A stretch of DNA of 64,000 nt, from the NCBI GenBank assembly GCA_030762175.1, contig CM060831.1:84832001-84896000 (forward strand). Reading direction: 5' to 3'. Of the stretch, positions 30,301-42,463 are shown in pieces. Below the pieces are notes generated by a model. It was not told where the DNA came from, did no database searches, and saw only the letters and a program-made list of their open reading frames with translations. This stretch comes from Metallyticus violacea (Eukaryota; Arthropoda; Insecta; Mantodea; Metallyticidae). A program made the translations under genes and the position numbers. Position 1 is the stretch's first letter. Each line of letters opens with the position of its first letter.

Positions 30301-31199
30301 AACTATAGACTTTGCTGAAGAAACCTGATTAGGAGACTGAACTATATGCAGTGCATAAGTTCTAATGATAAAGTCAATCACACAAAGAAGAATTTGTCAA
30401 GAAAAGATAATGCAGTATGGTAGAAGCAGTTGGCCACCATGTTTAATGGTTTGCAAAAAAGCTCTTATCTAAAAATCTAAACATTGTATAACTTGTCAAG
30501 TTAGAGCTCAGAGTACAAAGCAAGCTTTCACCATTGGTTCTTTTGATATAGATCAATCGTTTTCTTTATATAAATATATTTTTATTCAATCTCACTGTCA
30601 ATCATTTTGAAGTGTCAAATGTACTTAAGTAAATCTTGTTTTAGTCTGGTAAGTGTTAAAGAACATAATAATACATTCTTTTTTAATCCCCTTATAAGCC
30701 CTTTAAAATTCCTCTATTTTATAGTAATTTCCACTCTTTCCCCTTTTTGTTTCAATATTTCCCTTTAAAAATCCAGTTTAATGTTGGGAATCGTAAATAT
30801 TATAAATATCACCAAAATGTATACATGTAAAAAGTTAATGTAAATGTACCAGCAGAATTACACCATAAAGGTATATTGGCATTCAGTGAAAATAGTTTCA
30901 CATAATTATTCTTATAAAGCCAATTAGACTTTTTTTAACTAGTTCGGAAACATGCAGTAAAGAATCTCCTTCAAAATCAAAGAAAATACACATTAAAATA
31001 ATAAACTAAGTAAAGTTTTATGTATATCAGATTTATTTTTTATAACATATTCATCTGGAGCCATTTATACTTAGAAACAAGCCTTTTTTGCATTATAAGT
31101 GGGTGTGTGTGTATATGCTTTTTTTGTAAATAAATATTTCAAATTCATGCAGGTTTAAGGTTAATAAATAGCTACAAGTTTTGTGTCAATTGTGAAAGT
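30301..31199 (+). other. Unassigned intronic sequence
   Basis: AT-rich, with nothing recognised. Confidence 0.45.
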
Positions 31200-31570
31200 A
31201 ACAGAAGCACAGTTTATGTGAGGCAAAATTTGGGTGGGAAGTAAGGATGTAAACTGAGTGCAATATTATTTAATTTGTTTACAAATTATATATCTTAGAT
31301 ATGATCATGAAAAATAATAAGCACAGACCAGTTTTTGGAAAGAGGGAGATACCCGGAATGCTTTTTGCTGACATTCTCATAATAGAATCAGTAACCATGA
31401 TAGGATTACAAAATATTATGGATGAAATTGTTGAATTTTGTGCATAAACAGTAAAAAATAAGAGGTAAGGGTAGAGGGAAAAAATAATTTGGAAATTGTA
31501 GGATAAGTAGGCAATAGTACATGGGAAGTTTAGGGAAGAGAGGTCCTGAACCCTTAACCTTATAATCAAG
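31200..31570 (+). mobile_element. LINE RT palm fragment
   Basis: On + in several frames: VRQNLGGK and GCKLSAILFNLFTNYIS (GLRQGCxLSPLLFNLFINDI box), then VFGKREIPGMLFADILIIES from the catalytic box, where the second aspartate of FADD is lost. The surviving piece is only about 120 codons and has stops. The open frame on the opposite strand is its shadow. Confidence 0.65.
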
Positions 31571-31886
31571 TGGTTAAGGTATATAATAACTTAGTTTTGG
31601 TATTGCTAAATTCTTATTAGCAAAGATATTTTTCTGTTTTTTGTTTGTTAACCTGTATTTTGATAGAAATAATGAAATTATTGGTTTATAGAAATTGTAT
31701 ATTCAGCCACACCCAAGTCTTCAGGAAATTCCAATGGATAATCACTGATAAGTCAAAGACCAAGGTCTAGATGTTAGCTGATTGATAAAAATAATTGTTT
31801 ATATGGAGATATAAATTGATTAGTTCATTCATGCATATTAATATGATGTTAGCATATTCATACTAAAGTAAAGTCATTTGTCATAG

Positions 31887-31963
31887 GAGGAGAAATTTTT
31901 TGACCAAAATTTAGTGAGGAAGATCAAAGATGAGGAATCAAATTTACCTGCTACTGATACAGG
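31887..31963 (+). CDS. Zinc-finger gene: 77-nt linking exon
   Basis: Acceptor TTTGTCATAG ends at 31,886 and donor GTAAGT starts at 31,964. It encodes EEKFFDQNLVRKIKDEESNL, then PATDTG. It starts in phase 0, the phase in which the acidic exons end. It finishes with two bases (GG) of a codon that is completed by the first base of the finger exon at 34,999, giving glycine. No other frame of the finger exon is open across that joint, so this exon resolves the phase conflict between the acidic exons and the fingers. The peptide is charged and includes another psi-K-x-E motif (IKDE). Its shortness and isolation make it easy to miss. Confidence 0.72.
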
Positions 31964-31969
31964 GTAAGT

Positions 31970-32621
31970 CACTGCTCTGTTTTTACCAATTAATCTGCAT
32001 GTCAACTAGCATAACGTTTTGGCCTGTGAATGCAAATTGTAAGATGCAATATATTTTGAAGTAATGTAAAAAAAAAGTGATAGAATAAACTCTGTCCATA
32101 ATATTTGCTATATTATGTTATGCTTATAAAAGAAAAAACTTAAAATTGCCTTTTCGTTCTTACGAATTTGAACATTAGAAATAAGGGTTGTTGATATTTT
32201 ATAACTAAGTACAGAATGTAATGCCAAGACAAGGGGATCATAGTTCTCAAGCAAAATGAGAATGATAACCAAAAGATGTTCATATACTGAGATCATTACA
32301 GCTTGATGATATGATACATTATTGTCTGGATGTATCAGAATGCCCCAGCATCATAGTGATAAAGGAACACTTTAAAGCCATACTTAAAGCACAAATAAAA
32401 CATATGTATGGTCTTTCTGGAACAGTAGTGTAAGATGATTTATTTTAATTCTACTTTTTAGTTGCATTCTTTATCATTGATTTTATTTAGAAAGTTATTT
32501 TGCCAAAGTATTTTATTTTACACAAAATTTTTATGGTTCTTTCGAATTAGGGTAATGAAAATCATAGATGAATGCATTTAGTGGATATATACCACTTAAT
32601 GTTGTTCTAGTGTTCTAAATA
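31970..32621 (+). other. Unassigned intronic sequence
   Basis: Nothing recognised. Confidence 0.45.
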
Positions 32622-32866
32622 CGAGGGCCATCCAGAAAGTAAGTCCCAATCGCGCCTGGAGATGGAACCACTTGTCGGATAGGGATGCGCATGCGCAGGA
32701 GTAGAGAGGAAGTATGTGGAAATAATGCAGTAAAGTTTCAGCCTTGTGACGGCCGTGGTTACCGCGCTGTGCTAGGAGAAAATGCCTGATCTGATATTGT
32801 CTCCCGCGAACTGCGAGGCTCGTGCAGTCATTCGGGGTCTGCTCGCTCAAAAGCAAAGTCCAGCAG
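32622..32866 (+). mobile_element. Half of a palindromic mariner MITE
   Basis: The sequence starts right after a TA with CGAGGGCCATCCAGAAAGTA and matches the left arm of the element at 50,545-51,303, ending at almost the same point where that element's arm turns. It encodes the first residues of a mariner transposase (LSPANCEARAVIRGLLAQKQ). No right terminus is present. Confidence 0.8.
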
Positions 32867-32884
32867 AACAAAACTCATTTTACA

Positions 32885-34590
32885 GTAGGTCAAACAAAAA
32901 TTTCTGAGGCTCATCACCAATTGCATTAGAGTGGTACTAAATGTTACAACAATTTCTTACACTAATTCATTTCCGTTTGTTCATAATCAACTACCAATCT
33001 AGCGATCACTCTTTTGGAAAAATTAGATTTTCATGAAAGGGTTGTTTTATACAACTTTTAATGCAGTGGCTTTTTGAATTTCCACTGTTATTTTGGCCAA
33101 ACTAGAAGTGAAAAGGAAGTTATGTTTCTTACTATTCAGCCTTCTCCTTTTAATGAGCTCCAACACTTGATACCTGCCACTGATGTAATGTGCAAATATC
33201 CCTAAGTCAACTGATCAATTTAAGTGAAAGGTGAAAAGAAAATTGTTCAGGTAATTAAGCCTCATACTAAAAGAGTTGCTATGTTCTGCCAAATCTGCTT
33301 AATGGTTGTAACCACAAAGGAATTTCAAACTAGCAATCTCAGAATTACAGCACTGTACCGCCCTGAATAAATTCAACATTATTCAGTTCTAGGAACAATT
33401 TACTCTTCGTTACTTTTGACAAAATGGTGGTGATAATGTATGCAGTTCCTATATCATAATCATCCTTGACTTATTCGGCTTATGCCTAAGGCCTGTTCTG
33501 GTACTTGATACACCATATAAACCTTTTGAATTTTAGTTGAAATTAGCGCTTGCAAATGTTAAAAGAATTACTAATCTGCTCTACCTTCAAAGTTTCATAT
33601 GCAGACGTGCCAAAAAATGTGTACACATTTCAAGCAAATAAAAAACTGTGTTAACATAACAAAATTGAATTCACACAAACAAAAAATGATGAGCACTAAT
33701 CATCTTAGATGTTTACAGTTACAACAGTTGCTCAAAATATCCACCATTGGCATCAATATACTTCTGAGCACATTGAACTACTGATCGAGCTACATTTGCG
33801 AAAGTGTCCTCAGGGATTCCAGGACATGCCCTTTCAATTTCTTCCGGAAGTGCTGCTAGTATATCTGGTTTTATATGGTATACAACATCTTTAAGAGTTC
33901 CCCATAGGTAGAAGTCTGATGGAGTTAGATCTGGATAATGCGGTGGAAACTCATTCAAACCTCTTCGTCGTATCCGGTACATTGTGCATAGAATAATACC
34001 TGGATCCATTGCATGGGGCTTGTTGTTTTGCGAGGTCTCCCACATCTGCCATTCTAAACATCACATATGGTACCATGAGTCTCAAATTTATCTTGAATGT
34101 GTGCAATTATTACTCAAGCTGGCGATTCTGTTGTACACATGTCTCCATTGCCTTTGAACTTCAACAAAATTCTCGGTTTTTCAATACCACTTCAAAATTG
34201 CTTTTCTATCTTGAAAGGAAAATCTTGGCTCCATTTTGTTGTAGCTATACTAGCATAGCATAATGTGAGTCACATCTTTTTAGAGAATCGTACAATAATC
34301 TTGCTTCATTTGTTCATTGTTGATTTACCTGTCACATAGCAACACTATGATAATGTATGTGAGTCACATCTGTTTACAGAACATCATACTACACATTACT
34401 ACTGTTGTTTTTTGGTTCAACTCTGAAATATATTAAATAGATATCTACTGTGAAAGTGTGTGTCCTTTTTTTTGGCACCTTTGGTATGTAAAAACATAGA
34501 ATTTGTCCTTTAAAATATAACAAATAGTATGCATAAAGATTGATTGACAATCTTAATTATGGTTGAAATTAAATGCTAAAGGGCACTAAT
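32885..34590 (+). repeat. Unclassified repeat copy 1, split by a mariner
   Basis: The blocks 32,885-33,600 and 34,482-34,590 align as one sequence with 60,990-61,720 (anchors TCATCACCAATT, CCTTTTAATGAG, ACACTTGATACCT, AAGGCCTGTTCTGGTAC). No protein was recognised. The copy at 60,990 shows the site before mariner insertion. Confidence 0.7.
33604..34480 (-). mobile_element. Internally deleted mariner-like element
   Basis: Terminal inverted repeats with GTGCCAAAAAA cores lie at 33,607 and 34,470. On minus, an HTH start reads MEPRFSFQDRKAILKWY near 34,230 and VEVQRQWRHVYNRIA. After an internal deletion the frame (34,045-33,719) gives PHYPDLTPSDFYLWGTLKD, with the last catalytic aspartate and its WG motif, then CIEANGG-type YIDANGGYFEQLL. 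It lacks the middle of the transposase with the other two acidic residues, so it is non-autonomous. Inserted in the repeat at 32,885-34,590. Confidence 0.8.
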
Positions 34591-34998
34591 AATAATTTTC
34601 TTAGTATGTGTGTAGAACAGTTTGAAAAGGCCATTCTCTATGACATTCAGCTAAGAATGTTTAAAATTCTTGAGTTATATTATACATTGATCAAAAGCAC
34701 TGAATTTACTGGGTTCAATACAATTGTTACAAACTCCATGACTGAGCATGAGTAGCAGCATTTGATAATAATTTGTATTCTAATGTGAATAAATGTTTTT
34801 ATTATTGTAATGTAGTTTAGTATTTACCATAATGAATCTAAACTTAATATGTTTTGATTTTTATGTTCAAAACCAAACATTTCCTTTTTTTTCCTCATTT
34901 TTTATTTTGTTGTCTTTTTATAAATTGAATGAACTTATGGTTTATATATTATATGGAATATTCGGCTTAATAATTTTTACATTATATTCCCATTTCAG

Positions 34999-36226
34999 GC
35001 CAAATGAGGGAGTCATGTCCAGAAATTTAAAAAACTCATCCAAAACCTCATTTATTGAAGTTACACAGGATTGTAAAAGGAACACAAAGAAGTACACATT
35101 TTCTTGTAAATTATATGGTAACACTTGCACCAGCACTGCATCTATAAAAAGCCTCACATCTATTTATGAACATCAAAAAAATAGAATTATAAATGAAGGT
35201 TACATAAAAAACCAAAGGAAAGCACATATATGTGCAGTTTGTGCGAAGAGTTTTACCCTGGCATCTAATTTAAGAACACATCTATTGATTCATGAGGGTA
35301 AGAAGCCACATAAATGTGAAGTTTGTGGGAAGAGCTTTACTCAGAATTCTCATTTAAAAGATCATATATTGATTCATGAGGGTAAGAAGCCACATAAATG
35401 TGAAGTTTGTGGGAAGAGCTTTACCACAGCATCTTCTTTAAGGACTCATCTTTTGATTCATGAGGGTAAGAAATCACATAAATGTGAAGTTTGTGGGAAG
35501 AGCTTTACTCACACTTCTACTTTAAGGGGTCATCTTTTGATTCATGCAGGTAAGAAACCACATAAATGTGAAGTTTGTGGGAAGAGCTTTTCAGACAAAA
35601 GTAATTTAAAGACACACCGTTTAATTCATGAGGGTAAGAAGCCACATAAATGTGAAGTTTGTGCGAAGAGCTTTACCCTGGCATCTAGTTTAAGAACACA
35701 TCTATTGATTCATGAGGGTAAGAAGCCACATAAATGTGAAGTTTGTGGGAAGAGCTTTACTCAGAAATGTGATTTGAAAAGACATCTTTTGATTCATGAG
35801 GGTAAGAAACCACATAAATGTGAAGTTTGTGGGAAGAGCTTTTCCCACAAATCTAATTTAATGACACACCTTTTAATTCATGAGGGTAAGAAGCCACATA
35901 CTTGTGAAGTTTGTGGAAAGAGCTTTACACTAACATATAATTTAAGGGAACATCTTTTGATTCATGAGGGTAAGAAGCCACATAAATGTGAAGTTTGTGG
36001 GAAGAGCTTTACCCAGAAAGCTCATTTAAGGAATCATCTTTTGATTCATGAGGGTATGAAGCCACATAAATGTGAAGTTTGTAGAAAGAGCTTTACCACA
36101 GCATCTTCTTTAAGAACTCATCTTTTGATTCATGAGGGTAAGAAATCACATAAATGTGGAATTTGTGGGAAGAGCTTTATTCAGAAAGTTCATTTAAGGA
36201 ATCATCTTTTGATTCATGAGGTATGA
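34999..36226 (+). CDS. Zinc-finger gene: terminal exon, 12 C2H2 fingers
   Basis: Acceptor CCCATTTCAG ends at 34,998. The open frame reaches further upstream but is intronic there. The exon begins by completing a glycine codon and reads PNEGVMSRNLKNSSKTSFIE, then a linker and 12 tandem C-x2-C-x12-H-x3-H fingers (about 35,222-36,220). Each is 28 residues with the unusual linker HEGKKPHK instead of HTGEKPY. Frameworks are nearly identical, but the DNA-reading residues (-1,2,3,6) vary: LSNT, QSHD, TSST, HSTG, DSNT, LSST, QCDR, HSNT, LYNE, QAHN, TSST, QVHN. The frame ends HEV-stop, where one G was lost from GAGGGTA, and finger-like sequence continues downstream out of frame. Likely a nuclear sequence-specific DNA-binding protein; target unknown. 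The near-identity of 84-bp units indicates recent expansion or conversion. Confidence 0.9.
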
Positions 36227-37560
36227 ACCCGCATAAATGTAAGGTTTGTGGGAAGAGCTTTACCACAGCATCTGCTTTAAGGACTCATCTTTTGATGCAT
36301 GAGGGTAAGAAATAACAAACATGGAGTTTGTGGGAAGAGCTTTACCTGGATATCTCATTTAGTCATCTTTTGATTCATGAGGGTAAGAAGCCACATAAAT
36401 GTAAAGTTTGTGGGAAGAACTTTACCAATAATCTACTTTAAGGCATCATCTTTTGATTCATGAGGGTAAGAAGCTACATAAAAGTGATTTTGTTGGAAAA
36501 GCTTTACACTGACACCTCATTTAAGGACACATCTTTTGATTCATCAGGGTAAGAAGCCAGATAAATGTGAAGTTTGTGGGAAAAGCTTTACACTGACATT
36601 TAAGGACATTGACATCATATAAGGACACGTCTTTTGATTCATGAGGGTAAGAAGCCACGTAAATGTGAAGTTTGTGGGAAGAGCTTTATCGAGAAACCTG
36701 ATTTAAGGAGTCATCTTTTGAGAAGAACTTGACTGAGTAGTATGATTTAAAGAGAGATGTTTTTATTCATTAGGGTAAGAAACCACTTAAAAGTGAAGTT
36801 TGTGGAAATAAATTCACCCATTGTTCTCATTGATGCGAATATTTTTTTGATTCATGAGGGTTCAAATCCACATAAATGTGAAGTTTGTGGGAAAAGCTTT
36901 ACCACAGCATCTTCTATAAGAACTCATCTTTTGATTCATGAGGGTAAGAAATCACATAAATGTGGAGTTTATGGGAAGAGCTTTTTCAGAAAGTTCATTT
37001 AAGGAATCATCTTTTGATTCATCAGGTATGAACCTCATAAAAGTGAGGTTTGTGGGAAGAGCTTTACACTTACACCTCATTTAAGGACATATCTTTTGAT
37101 TCATGAGGGTAAGAAGTCACATAAATGTGAAATTTGTGGGAAGAGTTTTATCCAGAAACCTGATTTAAGGAGTCATCTTTTGAGAAGAACTTGACTCACA
37201 AATATTATTTAAAGACAGATGTTTTTATTCATTAGGGTAAAAAACCACTTAAAAATGAAGTTTGTGGAAATAAATTCACCCATTCTTCTCATTGATTAGA
37301 ATATTTTTTTGATTCATGAGGGTACAAATCAAATCCACGTAAATGTGAAGTTTGTGGGAAGAGCTTTACCTACACATATTATTTAAGGACACATCTTTTA
37401 ATTCATGAGGGTAAAAAGCCACAAATGTGAAGTTTGTGGAAAAGCTGCACACTAACATGTAATTTCAGGACACATCTTTTGATTCATGAGGGTAAGAAGC
37501 CACATAAATTTGAAGAGCTTTACCAGCATATCTTATTTAAGGAGTCATTTTGATGCATGA
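36227..37560 (+). pseudogene. Decayed zinc-finger units, about 16
   Basis: The 84-bp finger unit continues for 1.3 kb with frameshifts and stops. Recognisable anchors are TGTGAAGTTTGTGGGAAGAG, CATCTTTTGATTCATGAGGG and AAGCCACATAAATG. Two internal copies stand out. The block 36,655-36,850 recurs at 37,110-37,350, including a shared defect (CTTTTGAGAAGAACTTGACT). The last two intact fingers with their stop (36,060-36,230) recur at 36,868-37,035. The region is probably 3' untranslated sequence of the gene, or a lost C-terminal part of the array. Confidence 0.88.
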
Positions 37561-37761
37561 CAATAAGAAGCCACATAAATATGAAATTTTGATAAATTAT
37601 TTTTGCATTATGTACTCATCTTTTCACCCATAAGTGATAAATGGATACAAAAATGAAACTATATGCTGAGAGGATTGTCCATGATCTCATTATTAAGTAG
37701 TTCTATATTAATGAGGACGACATGAAAATTTAGCAGGAATAAATTTAATTACATTAATTAA

Positions 37762-37767
37762 ATAAAG
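37762..37767 (+). promoter_or_regulatory. Candidate polyadenylation signal
   Basis: AATAAA, about 1.5 kb after the stop and 200 bp after the last finger-like unit. It is the first canonical hexamer after the array in a suitable setting, though AATAAA is frequent in such AT-rich DNA. Confidence 0.35.
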
Positions 37768-38624
37768 TTTTAACAATTTTAATGCATTAAGGGTTATTAC
37801 TTTGTATTATTTATAAAATATATTGCAAAGAAATTTATTCTTTCATATCAAGGTTAAAATTGTGCATAGATTGGTTAAAATCTAATAAGTCATTATTCAA
37901 TATCTACAAGACATACTATATAAATTTCAATAAACATACTCTTTTTGATAATTCATATAGTGTAAAACTTGAAAATATACATATATAAAATGTTAATGTT
38001 ACAACATTTTTAGATTTTCTAATTGACTCAGACTTATCTTGGAATAAACATTTTATGTTGTGTAACAAATTCAGTCAAATATCTTATGCATTGCACATAT
38101 TAAATACAAAATTTACTGATGATATTTTGTGAATGGTACATTTGGTCTATTATATTCTATATTAGCTTATGTTTTATCCTTCTGGGCACCAGTAAGTTCA
38201 TCATCTATGGGATTTAAATAGCAAAAGGTAATAAATATAGAATTATTGTAAAAATGCTAATTAAAAGAATGGTGCAAATGTTCTGTATGTATTAACTTGC
38301 TAATGATTAATTTAAAAGGAAAAATGTATGGATCAAAGTATGGTGTTACAAGAAGTAATAATTTGTACATTATTTGTGTTATCTTTTCTAATGCCAATCA
38401 TGGGAAATGCGATTTTGGAGTTTATATAAAGATTCTGTAGTTATTAATAGTTCAGGTTCCCACTTTTTAGGATAAAGACACCTGATCCAGGCCAGAAATT
38501 CATCAAGCCAAACTTAATAGCAGTTAATATTAATTCAAATGACATCGTATCAATGATGGTGATTGCACAGAAAATGAAGTAAATTGAAGAGTATTCAGCA
38601 AGCAATAAACAATATATAATTGAG
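37768..38624. other. Unassigned AT-rich sequence
   Basis: Nothing recognised. Confidence 0.45.
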
Positions 38625-38712
38625 ATATTGTATGATTTAGTTAAACTACACACTCTTAATGCTTCACTTACTTTACAAGTAGTGTAGTTCAACTAAATCA
38701 TACAATATGTCA
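38625..38712. repeat. Small palindrome of PLE-B tail sequence
   Basis: ATTGTATGATTTAGTT...AACTACAC is followed by its reverse, GTGTAGTTCAACTAAATCATAC, with CTTCACTTACTTT in the centre. This is the PLE-B 3' tail in inverted duplicate without coding sequence or ribozyme core. Confidence 0.65.
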
Positions 38713-38739
38713 ATTATATGATTGGCTTCACTGTGCAAG

Positions 38740-41700
38740 TTCCAATTCATTTTAATTTAATCTTTATATATTTCATCAAAATATTACAGGACTGAAAAGT
38801 AAAACAGATAAGTTTATTAATCAATTTAACTTGTTGACAATATAAAACCACATATTATCTGCCTCTTTGAACATCAATTGAAACAACAGGAATTATCACA
38901 ATTGCCATTACATGTTATTGTTTGGGAGCAGGAACTTCAAGGAAAAAACTAATAAACAGAGGAGTTTGCATTTATGTCAAGCTGGATGTACCTTATAAAA
39001 CATTAGATGTATCATAATTTAATTCAGAATATGACAGTGAATTATGCACAATCCAATTGGATAGCAAAAATACAAAAATAATTGTAAATACTATTTATCG
39101 CTCATCATTAGGAAACTTTGAAACTTTCTTGATGAAACTGGAAGATACCTTAAACTTTTTATTTAAACCTAAGCATGAAATAATTATATGTGGGGACATA
39201 TATATTGATTATTTAATGCTAAGTGTTAGAATGAATCCACTGAATTCCCTTCTTACTGTATATAATATGGTGCATACAATTAACTTTCTAACTAGCATTG
39301 ATAAAAACTATAGTGCAGTTATAGATAATATATTTATAAATTCAGACAAACTGTCATCATATTCTGTCTCCATTGATCAATGAACTCTGATCATGATGCT
39401 CAAGTAATAATAAAAAAGGATTCTACAATAAAACTCAAAGAATGTTATAGATATATAAAATATAGAGATATTAATGATGCAAAACTCAGTAAAATGGTGA
39501 AGACACTTAAACAAGAATTGTGGAACAGTGTCTTCAGGGCAGATGATGTTAATAGTAAATTCAACAATTTTTCACACATTTTTAAATTGCATTTCGTAGC
39601 ATATTTTCCACTAAAAATGGGGGGGACTTATAATATGAACAGAGAATGGTTGAACCAAGGAATTAAAAAATATAGTTTACATAAAAGACAATTATATAAT
39701 GAGCAAAAGCTAAATTAAAAATGCATTTTAAGAAGTATTGTAAGATACTTAGGAAAGTCATAAAAGCAGCAAAAGGCTTCCACTATCAAACACTTATCAG
39801 TTAGTCAAAAAACAAAATAAAAACTACCTGGAATATAATAAAACAAGAAACAGGCAAAAATTTATGACTAGATAATGCAATAATCTTAAGCATTAACCAT
39901 CAAGAGATACAACACTCTGTAGATGTAGCAAATGTGTTTAATGATTACTTTCTTAATGTAACAAAACTTTTGGTGATAAAAGAGAAGCATTAAAAATGTT
40001 ACAATCATCAATTTCCAGTCAAAATAATGAATTTAAACCATGTACCCTACCCCACTAGAAATTAGTAATATCATTAGAAAACTAAAATCAAAAAACCCTT
40101 CTGGCTATGATGAGATCAACAGCAAAGTCATAAAGGCCCGTGCAAAAGAAATTAGAACCCCCCTAAGTCATTGTGTAATGAATCTTTAACATTTGGGTGT
40201 ATTTCCTGAGAGGCCAAAATATTCAATAGTGAGGCCTCTGTACAAAATGATAGGAAAGATGAATGTCTCCAATTATAGACCTATAGCTATTTCACCTACA
40301 TTTTCTAAGGTGTTCAATAGGCTTTACCATTACTTGAAAGTAACAATATTCTAGTTAGTGATCAGTTTGGCTTTAGAAAAGGAATTTCAACAGAAAATGC
40401 AAACTATAAACTGACTAATGAAATTTTAACTGCATTTAATGAAAGAGCAATTGTAGGAGGAATATTTTGTGACTTAGCTAAGGCTTTTGATTGTGTCAAT
40501 CATGAAATTCTGGTAGTTAAATTAGCTTTCTATGGAATAAAAAACCTGTATTTAAAATGGTTTGTATCCTACCTTGACAAAAGAAAAAATAAAGTTATAA
40601 ATTGTCCCTTCAGTAATAAAAACAATGCATCAGAGTGGGGAATGATTAACCATGGAGTGCCTCAAGGATCTGTTCTGGACCCTCTTCTTTTTCTGATATA
40701 CATAAATGACTTCTCCTTATCTATACAAGATGTAGGAAATACTGTTTTATTTGCAAATGACACAAGCATATTAATAAATGGAAAGAGCCTTAATGATTGT
40801 GCCATTAAATTAAATTTGGTTCTGAATTCATTGTGTGTATGGTTCAAAGCAAACAAATTGTCTCTAAATCTAGATAAAACTAATGTTATGAAATTCATTA
40901 CTCACAGATCTCCAGATCCACAATTACAGATAGGATATTATAAAAGTGTACTTTCACAAACCAAATATATTAAATTCCATGGTTTAATAATTGACCATCT
41001 GAATTGGAAAGATCACATTGATCTTATTACATCTAAACTAAGCAGTGCATGCTATGCAATATGTACATTAGTAATGTTGGGGTCAATTAAGACTTTAAAA
41101 CTAGTTTATTATGCATATTTCAACTCAATAATGAAATACAGTCTAATATTTTGGGGGATTTCAGTTAAAAGTGAACATGTACTTCCTATTATAGAAAATA
41201 GTTATACGAATAATTGCTGGTACACACAGTAGACATTCATGCAGAAACCTCCTTAGGAAATTTGAAATTTTAACTTTTCTTTTATCCCTCATGAACTTTT
41301 ATATAAGAAATAAACAAAAATTTGTTCAAATTTCAAAATATACATGACAAGAATACTAAACAAATGACAAATCTACATCAACATGCTTCAACACTTTAAT
41401 GCCATCAAAAAGGCGTTTATTATGAATGCATTTTAATACACAATGCTCTTTCCTCTAGCCTAAAAGCCTTAAAAAACAATGCTAATTCCTTTAAATTGGC
41501 TCTTAGAAAATACCTCTGTAAAAAGTCCTATTATTCTGTAAAGGAATATATGAGTAACAATATTATACTGAGTTAAAAACACTCCAATGATTGATATCAA
41601 GGCATATATAAACATGTATGTAGTAAAGTTTGTATGATTAAGTGACTTGTCTTTTTTTGTTGTTTGGTTGAGTTGTTCTAGGTGTTCTTTTTTTTTTTTA

Positions 41701-41850
41701 TTACAATTACTTATGTAGATGTAGACAAAATATTTCTGTAAATGTAGATTGAATGCTACGGTGCTAATTGTATATGATAAGTTATACATTTGTACGTCTC
41801 TGAGACTGCTTCCTGAGCTCATTGAATGCTCCAGGAAAAAAAACTAAACT
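38740..41850 (+). mobile_element. Jockey/CR1-type LINE, nearly complete ORF2 relic
   Basis: Order on +: an apurinic-endonuclease domain in broken frames (LKSKTDKFINQFNLLT near 38,800; IIVNTIYRSSLGNFETFL and IICGDIYIDYL at 39,070-39,210; NSDHDAQVIIKK near 39,380). The RT follows: LKSKNPSGYDEINSKVIK near 40,090, FRPISI-type NYRPIAISPTFSKVF near 40,275, DLAKAFDCVNHEIL near 40,470, and HGVPQGSVLDPLLFLIYIND at 40,651. LFANDTSIL at 40,750 is the catalytic FADD box changed to FAND. The thumb is in the 41,020-41,230 frame. The 3' end is near 41,850, after AAAAAAAACTAAACTAAACT, a short tail-like repeat. It has multiple frameshifts and stops and is inactive. It lies just beyond the zinc-finger gene. 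Confidence 0.85.
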
Positions 41851-42049
41851 AAACTGATACACAGTTCCATATATCATTGCATTTGAATTGATTTATTGAC
41901 GGTAGACTTGTTAGTAAAATTATTGAGCATTGTCGATATAATCTGAAACTATCATATATGCACAATAAGAGATTAAAATACAATTAAGTTCCAATATTTC
42001 TTTTATTAATATTGCACATTTTCTATGACCAACATGTACAATAATATGA

Positions 42050-42400
42050 TTAACGATCAGTTCCTTTAAACATGTAAGGGCATTTGTCAATTAAATAAAT
42101 TTTTAAGACTTTATTAAAAGATTTGTTATTTAAATTTTTAATACAATCTGGCAATTTGTTATAAAGAATAGATCTTTTTATATACGATCTTTTTCTGTTG
42201 CTGTTCTAGTATAATTACTCTATGATAGTTGACATGACCTCTAGTGCGATAAGAGTACAGTTCTTTACATATGGATAAAGGTTTCCTTTTTACTAACTTT
42301 ACCAGTTTATATGCTAAATACCATGACTAAAGATATTATAATTCTTAAATGCTATTTGCATGATTAAATGGTACATGCACTTAACACTTTTGGAATAGGA
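42050..42400 (-). mobile_element. LINE ORF2 C-terminal fragment
   Basis: On minus: RSILYNKLPDCIKNLNNKSF and NKVLKIYLIDKCPYMF, matching the LYNKLPxxIKxL...FKxxLKxYL end of Jockey/CR1-type proteins. Only the last 70 or so codons remain. Confidence 0.7.
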
Positions 42401-42463
42401 GTAGCCTATTGAATTTTGTTATTCTGCAACTCCCCCTCCCCAAATTTCATTGCCACAACCCAC

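Noticed and set aside
34832..34998. Upstream extension of the zinc-finger frame from an ATG at 34,832
   Set aside because: The stretch is T-rich and ends in a strong acceptor; the phase with the 77-nt exon fits splicing at 34,999 better.
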